From NCBI GenBank assembly GCA_014730235.1, contig WJIO01000395.1, positions 1 through 7,283 of the forward strand: DNA of 7,283 nucleotides, read 5' to 3'. A model generated the notes under the pieces. The model saw only the letters and a program-made list of their open reading frames with translations. It was not told where the DNA came from and searched no databases. Both the position numbers and the translations under genes were made by a program. This document shows, one piece after another, positions 1-7,249 of this stretch; position 1 is the first letter of the stretch, and each line of letters begins with the position of its first letter. This DNA is from Candidatus Poribacteria bacterium. Its GTDB lineage: Bacteria; Poribacteria; DTPJ01; WJIO01.

Positions 1-1553
1 GGATCTACAGAGTCAATTTGCACCCTTTGCAGTAAACCGCTGGGCCGTATACCACCGGCCAGTTCTATCAGATCCAGAAGTTTTTCATCATCTTTTAATT
101 CATATACGGCTGGTCTTTTAACTTCACCAGAAATCATGGCCGTCTTGCCTACCCGGGGGATAAAAATAGTATCCCCGGCATACAGGCTGAAATCCTGACT
201 GGAATCACCGTGCATCAGGTATTTATAAAAATCTACGGCCATAGTTTCTCCATTTCTTAATAATTTTATATCCCTCAAAGACCCATTATCGTTGGGACCG
301 CCACACATATAAAGGGCGTTGAAAAGGCTTGTAACATTACTCACAGCGTAGCGACCCGGTCTGAAGGCCTCTCCCGATATAAATATTTGTATGCTTTTCA
401 ATGTTTCCAGAGTTACCACCAAGCCCAAATTTTTATACATCACCCTGGAGAGTAAGCTTCTGGCTGCCTCTTCAAATTGGGCAAGCGTCATTCCCCTTGC
501 GGATATATTACCTATTTTAGGTATTATCACCTCACCTTTGGAATCAACCATAAGGGGTATGGATTGTATATCCACCTCCATATCACTCCAGAAATGTAAA
601 GTTAACCTATCACCAGGACTCAGTATATATTTAGATGGTATATTTGCAGAAACATTGGAATCCATCATGTCAATAGGGCCAACAAATCCCGATATAGCAT
701 CTTTTACTGTGGGTGAAGTAATATCAATATCTTTACCATCCTTAACCTTATCCTCGATTTTAAGTATACGGTTTCTTGCACCTGTAAAAAAATCAAAACC
801 AAACCTGTCGGGAGTTTTTGTAGTTTTTCCCCATATTTGATCCTTTTTTGGTATAATTTTATTTGAACCTCTAACCTCAAGGATAATTTCTGGATTCATT
901 ATATATTGGGATAAGCCCTCAGTGATGCTTTGATTTAATTGAGAAAGATTTTGACCTGAAGCCTTTATTTTTCCGAGAGGTGAATAATCTATATTTCCGT
1001 TTGGCTGCACCACATTGGTTCTGTTATAATTATTATGTTTTTTTACCTCTATATAGACTAAATCACCAGTTTTTAATATGTATTCATCGGTTTTTAAATC
1101 TCCGGTTTCATATATTGCAGCGATATTAACTTTTGGATTGACCGTATAGCTTGATAGCCCTTTTGTAATTATCCCGGCAAGCTGTTTTTCCGTAATACCT
1201 GTTACATATAATTTTCCCAGGGGAGGATATGATATTCCACCATCTGGTTGAACTAATACAGCAAAATCATATTCAGGATGTTCAGCAACACGAATATCAA
1301 TAATATCACCGGGATTGATATAATAATCAACGGGTTCAGGTTTAGCCATTTCAGCTTCCATTTTTTTAATTTTTTCAATTTCCAACTCTTCTTTCGGCTC
1401 AGGTTCGGTTTCTTCTATTTCAGCCTTTTCATCCGGTATATTTTCCATTAATACAGCAGACTCATTTTGTATATCTTCCGATACCTGAGCGGTTAAATAA
1501 CCTGTAAACATAAATATAATTGTGAAAATAAAGCAGAACAACCCTCTATTCAT
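1..1553 (-). CDS. Polysaccharide export protein with three poly_export domains and SLBB domains (partial, C-terminus beyond window)
   Basis: An open frame of 517 complete codons runs off the left edge without a stop. The ATG at 1553 is preceded by GGAGG (1565-1569, 11 nt spacing). The family (Wza/KpsD-like) forms the outer-membrane or periplasmic channel for capsule or exopolysaccharide export. Residues 1-22 look like a signal peptide (basic start, hydrophobic core, possible cut after TA22). There is no lipobox, unlike lipoprotein Wza. Residues 36-75 are an E/K/P-rich linker. Three polysaccharide-export domains follow at about 76-146, 157-227 and 307-382, each with a Y-I-x(2)-GD or PGD opening. 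SLBB repeats follow at about 388-440 (FISGEAFRPGRY) and from about 470 (ISGEVKRPAVY). Domains 1 and 2 are clearly alike (shared VQP-G-I-Y-PLGK and GLS-Y-NP pattern), suggesting internal duplication. It is the third gene of the EF-G unit, 36 nt after the permease gene. The family call is firm; the exported polymer is unknown. Confidence 0.9.
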   Translation of the reverse strand, partial: MNRGLFCFIFTIIFMFTGYLTAQVSEDIQNESAVLMENIPDEKAEIEETEPEPKEELEIEKIKKMEAEMAKPEPVDYYINPGDIIDIRVAEHPEYDFAVLVQPDGGISYPPLGKLYVTGITEKQLAGIITKGLSSYTVNPKVNIAAIYETGDLKTDEYILKTGDLVYIEVKKHNNYNRTNVVQPNGNIDYSPLGKIKASGQNLSQLNQSITEGLSQYIMNPEIILEVRGSNKIIPKKDQIWGKTTKTPDRFGFDFFTGARNRILKIEDKVKDGKDIDITSPTVKDAISGFVGPIDMMDSNVSANIPSKYILSPGDRLTLHFWSDMEVDIQSIPLMVDSKGEVIIPKIGNISARGMTLAQFEEAARSLLSRVMYKNLGLVVTLETLKSIQIFISGEAFRPGRYAVSNVTSLFNALYMCGGPNDNGSLRDIKLLRNGETMAVDFYKYLMHGDSSQDFSLYAGDTIFIPRVGKTAMISGEVKRPAVYELKDDEKLLDLIELAGGIRPSGLLQRVQIDSVD

Positions 1554-1589
1554 TACTATATTTACCTCCAGAAATATAAAAAGATTGCT

Positions 1590-2765
1590 TTAAGCGCGAA
1601 CAGCAGAACCCTTAAACTCTTTGTAGAAAGCCTGAAAAATAGCTATAAAAATTGATGCGACAGGCACAGCTATTATCATCCCCAGTAAACCAAAAAGCTG
1701 TCCACCTACAAAAACAACAAATATGGTGACAACAGGATGGAGATCAACGCTTTTACCAACTACAAGGGGAACTAAAATGGCATTGTCCACTATCTGAAGA
1801 GCTCCCAGAACCGCACCTGCTATAATCATCCTTATTAAACCGTAATCATAAGCTACTAATAATAATGGTGGTATTGCAATCATCACAGGTCCTATATATG
1901 GTATAAGGTTTGCGAATCCAGCTATTCCACCAATTACCAGATAATACCTTACACCCAATATCCTTAGAATTATTATTGTTAAGAAGGAAAGTATAAGAGA
2001 TTGTGCAATTCGTCCCCTGATATAGCGTCCTATTTGCCTGTCGATTTTTTGTAAAAGCTCAAGGGTTGTATCAGAATACCTTGCAGGTACTAATCGCATA
2101 GCTGAACGTTTAATTGTTCCAGCATCTTTTAGCATAAAGAAAGTTACAAAAGGTATAAGAATTATTACGATTATTACCCAGATAATCTTTCCACTGTATG
2201 TTGTAATTGTTCTTACAAGCTGACCCACATAATCCAGAAACCATGATGCTGCGCCGCTCAGACCTTTTTCCATATCAAATTGAGCACCTATATCAATATC
2301 TTTTAAAGCAGGGAATGTTCTTGATAATCTATCCTGTATGTCCTCAATCCTTGCCAGTAATTCCCTGCTGAAATCAGGATCGCTAAGAGTGCTCTGGATT
2401 CCTGTCTGCAAATCTTTAAGTTCTCCCCATATCATAGGCAAAATAATTACCACACTAATAACAACAGCCGCTACAAAGACTGCGTAAAAAATACATACAG
2501 TAAGCAGTCTATTCATATTTCTGCGCTCAAAAAATTTAATTGCAGGGCTGAGTATATAGGAAGCTAAAAAGGCAAGGGCAAAAATAACCACAATACTACG
2601 TATATAATAGAGCAAGAGTCCGAATATGGCCAATACTATAATTGATGTTGTTATGGCTGTGATTTTTGCATATGCTTCTAAACGATGGTAATAAGCATGA
2701 TCATTACCAACGGGGTTACTTTCATCTATTAAACTGTCATCTTTTTGATTAGCTGTTTTACTCAT
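1590..2765 (-). CDS. AI-2E transporter family (PerM/YhhT/TqsA-like) membrane protein
   Basis: With the ATG at 2765 the product is 391 residues, a usual length for the family. The N-terminus (1-33) is polar. Hydrophobic segments lie at about 36-55, 57-73, 87-110, 193-212, 253-270, 275-306, 311-335 and 342-380. Residues 113-190 form the soluble loop typical of the family. Diagnostic stretches are NLIPYIGPV near 286-294 and the glycine-rich VGGQLFGLLGMIIAVPVAS at 353-371. Members include the E. coli autoinducer-2 exporter TqsA and Na+/H+ antiporter-like proteins of halophiles. Substrate cannot be read from sequence, so quorum signalling should not be assumed. An in-frame TTG at 2783 would add six residues (VVEAQ after the start). 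Neither start has a clear Shine-Dalgarno sequence, and I prefer ATG because it forms an ATGA overlap with a short upstream ORF. The gene lies 29 nt after the EF-G stop and is probably translated from the same mRNA. Confidence 0.9.
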   Translation of the reverse strand: MSKTANQKDDSLIDESNPVGNDHAYYHRLEAYAKITAITTSIIVLAIFGLLLYYIRSIVVIFALAFLASYILSPAIKFFERRNMNRLLTVCIFYAVFVAAVVISVVIILPMIWGELKDLQTGIQSTLSDPDFSRELLARIEDIQDRLSRTFPALKDIDIGAQFDMEKGLSGAASWFLDYVGQLVRTITTYSGKIIWVIIVIILIPFVTFFMLKDAGTIKRSAMRLVPARYSDTTLELLQKIDRQIGRYIRGRIAQSLILSFLTIIILRILGVRYYLVIGGIAGFANLIPYIGPVMIAIPPLLLVAYDYGLIRMIIAGAVLGALQIVDNAILVPLVVGKSVDLHPVVTIFVVFVGGQLFGLLGMIIAVPVASIFIAIFQAFYKEFKGSAVRA

Positions 2766-2794
2766 TTGGGCTTCAACAACCAACGTTTTGTCAT
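2762..2794 (-). other. Candidate 10-codon coupling ORF between EF-G and the permease gene
   Basis: The EF-G stop (TAA, 2797-2795) is followed at once by an in-frame ATG that opens a ten-codon frame (MTKRWLLKPK) ending in TGA at 2764-2762. That TGA overlaps the permease ATG as ATGA. The permease start lacks a good ribosome binding site, so ribosomes finishing EF-G could re-initiate here and be delivered to the permease start. This is inference from geometry only. The frame may be chance, and no Shine-Dalgarno sequence is visible ahead of it. Confidence 0.2.
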
Positions 2795-4891
2795 TTATGA
2801 ACGTACCAGGCCATACATTTTTCTGATAGAGACAATTTCATCAATGACGCTGTCCGGGGCAATATCATAAGAGGAAAACTCCATAGAATAAAATCCACGA
2901 CCTTGTGTCAGGGAGCGTATCTGGGTGGCATAGTTAAACATTTCAGCCAGCGGAACATCCAAAATTATCGCCTCACCGTTGATTCTGTTTTCCACCTCAT
3001 GTATCTGGGCCCTTCTGGCATTCAAATCACCCAGAACTTTACCAAGATATTCAGATGGTACAACGATCTGAGCTTCCATTATTGGCTCAAGTAATGTAGG
3101 TTTGCATTGTTTTACTGCATCAGTAAAAGCTATAGAGCCAGCTATTTCAAATGCTATCTTGGAAGAATCAACCTCGTGAAATGATCCTCCCAAGAGTATA
3201 ACCTTTATATCGGTCACAGGATAGCCGGATAAAGGGCCGTTTTCGCTTGCTCCTCTTGCTCCAGATTGCACAGATGACACAAATTCTTCCGGAACCTGAT
3301 CTGCCGGGGCTTTATTTTCAAACTGAAAACCTTCTCCCCTGGGCAAAGGTTCCAGCTTAAGCAGCGCGTCACCATATTGACCCTTGCCGCCTGATTGGCG
3401 TATATATTTACCTCTTGCTCTTCCGTTACGGGTTATAGTCTCTTTGTATGCTACCATGGGTTTACCAACGTTAGCTTCTACGCCATATTCCCTCATCATC
3501 CGATCAATAATCACCTCAAGATGGAGTTCGCCCATACCAGATATTATGCGTTGACCGGTTTCTTCGTTGGAGGTAACCTGAATTGTGGGATCTTCCTCCT
3601 CCATTCTCTTTAGTGTATCCGTTAACTTTTCCCGTTCTTCTTCTGTCTTTGGTTCTATGGCCACGGAAATAACTGGTTCGGGGAAATCCATAGACTCAAG
3701 AAGTATAGATGATTTTTTATCGCACAGCGTATCCCCGGTAAAAGTTTCTTTTGGCCCTATAACTGCGACTATATCACCGGAATATATTTCCTGTATCTGC
3801 TTGCGTTTGTTCGCGTGCATCTGGAGAATACGGGATATTCTTTCATTTACCTGTCTGGTAGCATTATATATGCTGTCGCTGGTTTTCAATGATCCTGAAT
3901 AAACTCGTATAAAGATTACTTTGCCCACGTCAGAATCTGAAACAACCTTAAAGGCCAGGGCAGAAAAAGGGCCTTTATCATCGGCTTTGCGTTTTTCCTT
4001 CTTGCCGGATTTCGGATTTTCACCTTCAATGGGAGGAACGTCAATAGGTGATGGAAGATAATCCACAATAGCATCCAGCAGGGGTTGAACGCCTTTATTC
4101 TTTGCGGATGAACCACATAATACTGGAAACATAGAAACATTAAGAACAGCTTTTCTTATGCCATATTTTATTTCATCTACAGTAAGTTCTTCTCCTTCCA
4201 GATATTTTTCCAGGAGTTTTTCATCTTCGCTGGCTACAGCTTCCAGCAATTCCAGCCGATGGATCCTGGCTTCCTCAAGTATCTCCTCCGGTATATCCTG
4301 AATTTCATATTTTGCGCCCATATCCTCTTCATTCCAGATGTAGGCTTTCATGGTTATAAGATCAACCACACCTTTGAAGTTCTCTTCAGAACCGACAGGG
4401 ATTTGTATAGGAACGGCGTTGGCCTGGAGTCTGTCCTTCATCATTTCCACGGTTCGAAACATATCAGCGGCGTTTCTGTCCATCTTGTTTACATAGGCAA
4501 TTCTGGGTATTCGATATCTGTCAGCCTGATGCCAGACTGTTTCAGACTGGGGTTCCACACCACCTACACCACAGAATATAGCCACAGATCCGTCCAGAAC
4601 TCTCAGAGATCTTTCCACCTCGGCAGTAAAATCCACATGCCCCGGTGTATCTATAATATTAATGCAGTGCTCTCGCCAGAAACATGTGGTAGCGGCAGAG
4701 GTTATAGTTATACCACGCTCTTTTTCCTGATCCATCCAGTCCATCTCCGTTGTTCCCTCATCCACTTCACCAATCCTATGTTTTCTTCCAGTGTAAAAGA
4801 GTATTCGTTCTGTGGTCGTCGTCTTGCCTGCATCTATATGGGCCATAATGCCAATGTTTCTCGTTACTTCCAGCGGATAAGACCTGGGCAT
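2795..4891 (-). CDS. fusA: Translation elongation factor G (EF-G)
   Basis: The 698-residue product is full length for EF-G, the GTPase that moves tRNA and mRNA through the ribosome and, with RRF, helps split post-termination ribosomes. GTPase motifs are intact: P-loop AHIDAGKT (17-24), switch I with RGITI (59-63), DTPGH (81-85, including the catalytic-type His85), NKMD (135-138) and SSAK (261-264). Domain II begins near 308 after a Lys-rich linker. Domains III-V follow, with GQYGD in domain IV and the tip loop SFHEVDSS, whose His572 matches the conserved translocation histidine. The ATG at 4891 has GAGG-rich sequence (AGGAAGAGGG) just upstream. No rpsL, rpsG or tuf neighbours are present, so this may be a second EF-G paralogue (fusA2 type) or a dispersed sole copy. 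It is the first gene of a unit continuing into the permease and SLBB genes. EF-G identity is near certain; orthology to the str-operon copy is not. Confidence 0.96.
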   Translation of the reverse strand: MPRSYPLEVTRNIGIMAHIDAGKTTTTERILFYTGRKHRIGEVDEGTTEMDWMDQEKERGITITSAATTCFWREHCINIIDTPGHVDFTAEVERSLRVLDGSVAIFCGVGGVEPQSETVWHQADRYRIPRIAYVNKMDRNAADMFRTVEMMKDRLQANAVPIQIPVGSEENFKGVVDLITMKAYIWNEEDMGAKYEIQDIPEEILEEARIHRLELLEAVASEDEKLLEKYLEGEELTVDEIKYGIRKAVLNVSMFPVLCGSSAKNKGVQPLLDAIVDYLPSPIDVPPIEGENPKSGKKEKRKADDKGPFSALAFKVVSDSDVGKVIFIRVYSGSLKTSDSIYNATRQVNERISRILQMHANKRKQIQEIYSGDIVAVIGPKETFTGDTLCDKKSSILLESMDFPEPVISVAIEPKTEEEREKLTDTLKRMEEEDPTIQVTSNEETGQRIISGMGELHLEVIIDRMMREYGVEANVGKPMVAYKETITRNGRARGKYIRQSGGKGQYGDALLKLEPLPRGEGFQFENKAPADQVPEEFVSSVQSGARGASENGPLSGYPVTDIKVILLGGSFHEVDSSKIAFEIAGSIAFTDAVKQCKPTLLEPIMEAQIVVPSEYLGKVLGDLNARRAQIHEVENRINGEAIILDVPLAEMFNYATQIRSLTQGRGFYSMEFSSYDIAPDSVIDEIVSIRKMYGLVRS

Positions 4892-4949
4892 AAAATCCCT
4901 CTTCCTCTCTTATTCTACGTGGTTTTAGACTAATTAACCAATCCATAGT

Positions 4950-4978
4950 AAGATACACTAACATATATATATTGTCAA
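4950..4978 (-). promoter_or_regulatory. Sigma70-type promoter for the EF-G unit
   Basis: On the minus strand a perfect -35 box TTGACA (4978-4973) is followed by a 17-nt spacer and a -10 box TATCTT (4955-4950), which matches TATAAT at four of six positions. The spacer contains an alternating AT run. Transcription would start near 4943, giving a leader of about 50 nt before the EF-G ATG at 4891. The position, downstream of the 5027-5060 hairpin and upstream of EF-G, fits an independent promoter. No operator is evident. Confidence 0.75.
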
Positions 4979-5026
4979 GAGTTTCTTATTTGCAGAACAT
5001 TCTAAATTACCATCATACAATGGATA

Positions 5027-5060
5027 CAACGACGAAGCCAGAAATCTGGCTTCGTCGTTG
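5027..5060 (-). terminator. Perfect 16-bp inverted repeat, probable transcription terminator after the isomerase gene
   Basis: The arms 5027-5042 and 5045-5060 are perfectly complementary (left arm CAACGACGAAGCCAGA) with only AA between them, so the working loop would be slightly larger after the top pairs open. The hairpin begins 7 nt after the isomerase stop codon and lies about 50 nt before the next promoter, the expected place for a terminator. In the minus direction it is not followed by a T tract. The T-rich flank (ATTTTTA, 5064-5070) is on the plus-strand exit side. It may be a weak or factor-assisted terminator, or a processing and stability hairpin at the 3' end of the mRNA. Confidence 0.6.
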
Positions 5061-5067
5061 AAGATTT

Positions 5068-5808
5068 TTATGCAATACCCCATTTTTTGAGGTTTTCAAG
5101 GCTGATCCGGGCGCTTTCAATTGAAGGCCTTTCCCAGCGATCTTGCTCTACGATATACCACTCTACACCAGCTTTCTCAGAAACTGCAAAGATGGATTCA
5201 AAATCAACTTCACCCTCACCTATTTCGGTTAAAGTTCCGTCGGCTTTAATATCTTTCAGGTGAAGCAGTGGGCATCTTTTCGGATATTTTTTCATATATT
5301 CAGCAGGATCAACGCCTGCATGATAGATCCAGCATACATCATACTGGGCTTTCACAAGATCAGGATCGGTGTTTTCGTAGAACCAGTCAAGTATTGCCTT
5401 TGCGTTTATCTTTTCAAATTCCCCACTGTGGTTATGGTAATAAAGTGTAAGACTTTTTTCTTTGTAGGCTGCTCCACATTCATTTAGTTTCTTTATTGCA
5501 GCTTTCAGTTCTTCCTCTGTCTTGGGCAGACCACCGGGAAATACAGGCCAGCCTATATAATTGCAGTCAAGGGTTGTGTGAAACTTCACTGCTTCTGACA
5601 ATTCCCGGTCTCCGGTATGACTTCCCACGCAGGGAAGGTTAAGCTCATCAAGCATATCCTTGATTTCTTCGGCGCTCTTGCCATAAGTTCCAGCCAGTTC
5701 AACACCGGTATAACCCATATCTGCAACTTTTTGCAGTGTTCCCTCAAAATCCTTTTCACAGGCATCTCTTACGGTATATAGCTGTAATGCTACTGGTATT
5801 TTATCCAT
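5068..5808 (-). CDS. Sugar phosphate isomerase/epimerase family protein (xylose isomerase-like TIM barrel)
   Basis: The 246-residue product is a compact single-domain TIM barrel of the AP-endonuclease-2/xylose-isomerase-like group, somewhat short for the family (about 250-300). Visible landmarks are the start LQLYTVRD (9-16), VELAG (36-40), SHTGD (63-67), YYHNHSGEF (123-131), the metal-site-like D157 in QYDVCW, HLKD (183-186) and E221 in VEQDR. The D157-to-H183 spacing of 26 equals the Asp-to-His spacing of D-tagatose 3-epimerase metal ligands. No signal peptide is visible, so it is probably cytoplasmic. The ATG at 5808 has AGGAG at 5818-5822, 9 nt away. It follows the enolase-superfamily gene by 24 nt and ends 7 nt before a hairpin, so it is probably the last gene of a two-gene catabolic operon. 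Members include epimerases, isomerases and inosose dehydratases; the substrate here cannot be decided. Confidence 0.88.
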   Translation of the reverse strand: MDKIPVALQLYTVRDACEKDFEGTLQKVADMGYTGVELAGTYGKSAEEIKDMLDELNLPCVGSHTGDRELSEAVKFHTTLDCNYIGWPVFPGGLPKTEEELKAAIKKLNECGAAYKEKSLTLYYHNHSGEFEKINAKAILDWFYENTDPDLVKAQYDVCWIYHAGVDPAEYMKKYPKRCPLLHLKDIKADGTLTEIGEGEVDFESIFAVSEKAGVEWYIVEQDRWERPSIESARISLENLKKWGIA

Positions 5809-5832
5809 TTAAGGTAACTCCTTTCCTAGATT

Positions 5833-6978
5833 TTACGAGTATAACCCTACACAATAACTCCCCTCAATATATGGAAAACGCTCTTCAATATCACTTGCCA
5901 ATTCCACGCCAAGTCCCGGCTTGTCAGGGAGTATCAACCATCCGCTTTCAATAAGCGGCTTTTCTTCCAGAATATCCCACTGCAAAGGCCCTTGAATCAT
6001 ACATAATTCAAGAACCCTGGGGTTAGGCAAAGCGGCTACCAGATGTCCGTTAGCCATGGCCATAAGGCCATTATGCCAGCTATGGGGGCATGTATCCACA
6101 CCAAAGCGATATGCGGTTTTTGCAATGCGCATGGCTTCAGTAATACCACATAACCCGGCATCCTGCTGAACTATGCCGTATGCGTTTTTATCCAGATACG
6201 GTCTGAATCGTTCCAAAGTGGTAAAGCTTTCTCCACCGGTTATTGGCATTTCAACGGCATCATTGAGTCTCGAGTAAGCATCTATATCGCGCCAGGGAAT
6301 AGGTTCTTCAAACCATGTAAAACCCAGCTTATCCAATTCCAGGGCTATTTCCATAGCCTCATCTTCATTCAATCGGCAGTTGCCATCCAGCATAAGCTCC
6401 ATGCGACCATTTACCGCATCTGTTAGTTTATGTACCAGATCCAGAAAATCCTTTACTGATATATTGTTATGAGACCAATCTGTTCCAATACGGAACTTCA
6501 TGGCTGTATATCCCATATCAATATATTCCAGGGCCTCTTCAATTAACTGTTCCGGTTTATCCCCCCAATCGTATCTGCAACCGCTGGAAGCATAAAGGCG
6601 GACACGTTTCAAAGGTTCTTCTGTCAATAATTCGGATACACGCTTTCCGGCTATTTTGCCTTTTAAATCCCATAGTGCTGAGTCAATACCTGCGACCGCA
6701 CTGTCATAGGAACGAGAGTGTCCGTTAGGGTGGGGTAAACTAAATGGATCTTCAGGGTCTTTACCAATGATATCCGGCGCCATCCAATCTACCCAATCCC
6801 GAATATTTGTGGGAACGCCATAAGCACTGGCTTCAGCAATGCCGTTAATGCCACCGTCTGTATGGATTATAACAATGGCACAATCTGCCTTTATAGTACG
6901 ATAAGCGGCAGTAACCCATTGACATTCAGACTCATGAAGCCTGGAAAGGCATAAGGTTTGTAATTTTGTTATTTTCAT
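5833..6978 (-). CDS. Mandelate racemase/muconate lactonizing enzyme family protein (enolase superfamily, probable sugar-acid dehydratase or racemase)
   Basis: The 381-residue product has the normal length and two-domain layout: an N-terminal capping domain (about 1-125) and a barrel with a C-terminal cap segment. Residues matching mandelate racemase chemistry are present: K161-x-R163 (the KxK/KxR base motif), Mg2+ ligands D198 (LDGN), E224 (FEEP) and E250 (GGES), each 26 apart as in mandelate racemase, then D273 (QQDAG) with H299 (PHSW) as the Asp-His dyad, and E324 as the likely enolate-stabilising acid. This places it in the mandelate racemase subgroup, many of which dehydrate acid sugars, but sequence alone does not give the substrate. 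The ATG at 6978 follows AGGAG (6987-6991) at 8 nt. It is the first gene of the operon with the downstream isomerase, suggesting that both act on one carbohydrate. No signal peptide is visible; it is probably cytosolic. Confidence 0.92.
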   Translation of the reverse strand: MKITKLQTLCLSRLHESECQWVTAAYRTIKADCAIVIIHTDGGINGIAEASAYGVPTNIRDWVDWMAPDIIGKDPEDPFSLPHPNGHSRSYDSAVAGIDSALWDLKGKIAGKRVSELLTEEPLKRVRLYASSGCRYDWGDKPEQLIEEALEYIDMGYTAMKFRIGTDWSHNNISVKDFLDLVHKLTDAVNGRMELMLDGNCRLNEDEAMEIALELDKLGFTWFEEPIPWRDIDAYSRLNDAVEMPITGGESFTTLERFRPYLDKNAYGIVQQDAGLCGITEAMRIAKTAYRFGVDTCPHSWHNGLMAMANGHLVAALPNPRVLELCMIQGPLQWDILEEKPLIESGWLILPDKPGLGVELASDIEERFPYIEGSYCVGLYS

Positions 6979-7180
6979 ATCACATACTCCTGTTTCTTTG
7001 CCTTATCCAAGGGTTTATTCTAAACACATAATAAAAACTTTAAAAGGATAACTAGAGAGATTTTATCAAAAATATCTGACATAAGAAAGTAAAAAGATGA
7101 AATCCAAGCATAAAATTTATCTGTGAAAACTTTGGCTCTTGTGGTTTGAGTATGGTTATAATTTGAAAATTTTCTCAGCT
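6979..7180. other. AT-rich upstream region of the catabolic operon, no gene seen
   Basis: No convincing ORF or RNA gene is visible here or in the last 34 bases of the window (7250-7283). Reading toward the enolase-superfamily gene, the best -10-like hexamer is TAGAAT (7022-7017), which would put a start site near 7010 and a leader of about 30 nt. Its -35 partner TTTTAA (7045-7040, 17 nt spacer) is poor. A second candidate TAAAAT (7065-7060) has no good partner either. An activator-dependent promoter or another sigma factor is possible. No clear operator palindrome was found. Confidence 0.35.
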
Positions 7181-7249
7181 TGTCATTCCTGCTTCAAGCT
7201 TTTTGAAAAAGCTTGAGCAAAAAGGAATAAGAGTTTCGCAGGAATGACA
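7181..7249. repeat. 69-bp nested inverted repeat, REP/MITE-like element
   Basis: The outer arms TGTCATTCCTGC (7181-7192) and GCAGGAATGACA (7238-7249) are perfect 12-bp inverted repeats. Nested inside is a second perfect palindrome at 7194-7216, with 11-bp arms TCAAGCTTTTT and AAAAAGCTTGA around a central G. An unpaired stretch (7217-7237) separates it from the right outer arm. Termini of the GTCATTCC...GGAATGAC kind occur on small dispersed elements in several bacterial groups. No transposase and no clear target-site duplication are visible here, and only one copy lies in the window, so mobility is inferred. Confidence 0.65.

Noticed and set aside
391-840. Plus-strand open frame of about 149 codons
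   Set aside because: It lies wholly inside the minus-strand SLBB gene, which has clear domain motifs, a signal peptide and a ribosome binding site. The plus-strand translation shows no recognisable family features.
1590-2765. A quorum-sensing role from the AI-2E family name
   Set aside because: The family is broad and most members are not autoinducer-2 exporters. No luxS or lsr-type neighbour is present in the window.
2766-2783. TTG start extending the permease by six residues
   Set aside because: TTG is a rarer start, no Shine-Dalgarno sequence precedes it, and the added residues carry no conserved feature. It is not ruled out, only judged less likely than the ATG at 2765.
4259-4933. Plus-strand open frame of about 224 codons opposite the start of EF-G
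   Set aside because: It is antisense to the highly conserved EF-G GTPase domain, has no recognisable motif, and also spans the EF-G leader. It is best read as a shadow of EF-G codon usage.
4962-4972. Alternating AT run upstream of EF-G as a simple-sequence repeat
   Set aside because: It is only about ten bases and falls exactly in the spacer of the sigma70 promoter, so it is explained as promoter sequence. Length variation could change the spacer, but nothing here shows that it does.
5027-5060. The palindrome as part of a tRNA or riboswitch
   Set aside because: It is a single uninterrupted stem with a 2-nt centre. There is no cloverleaf, no additional helices and no recognisable aptamer core around it.
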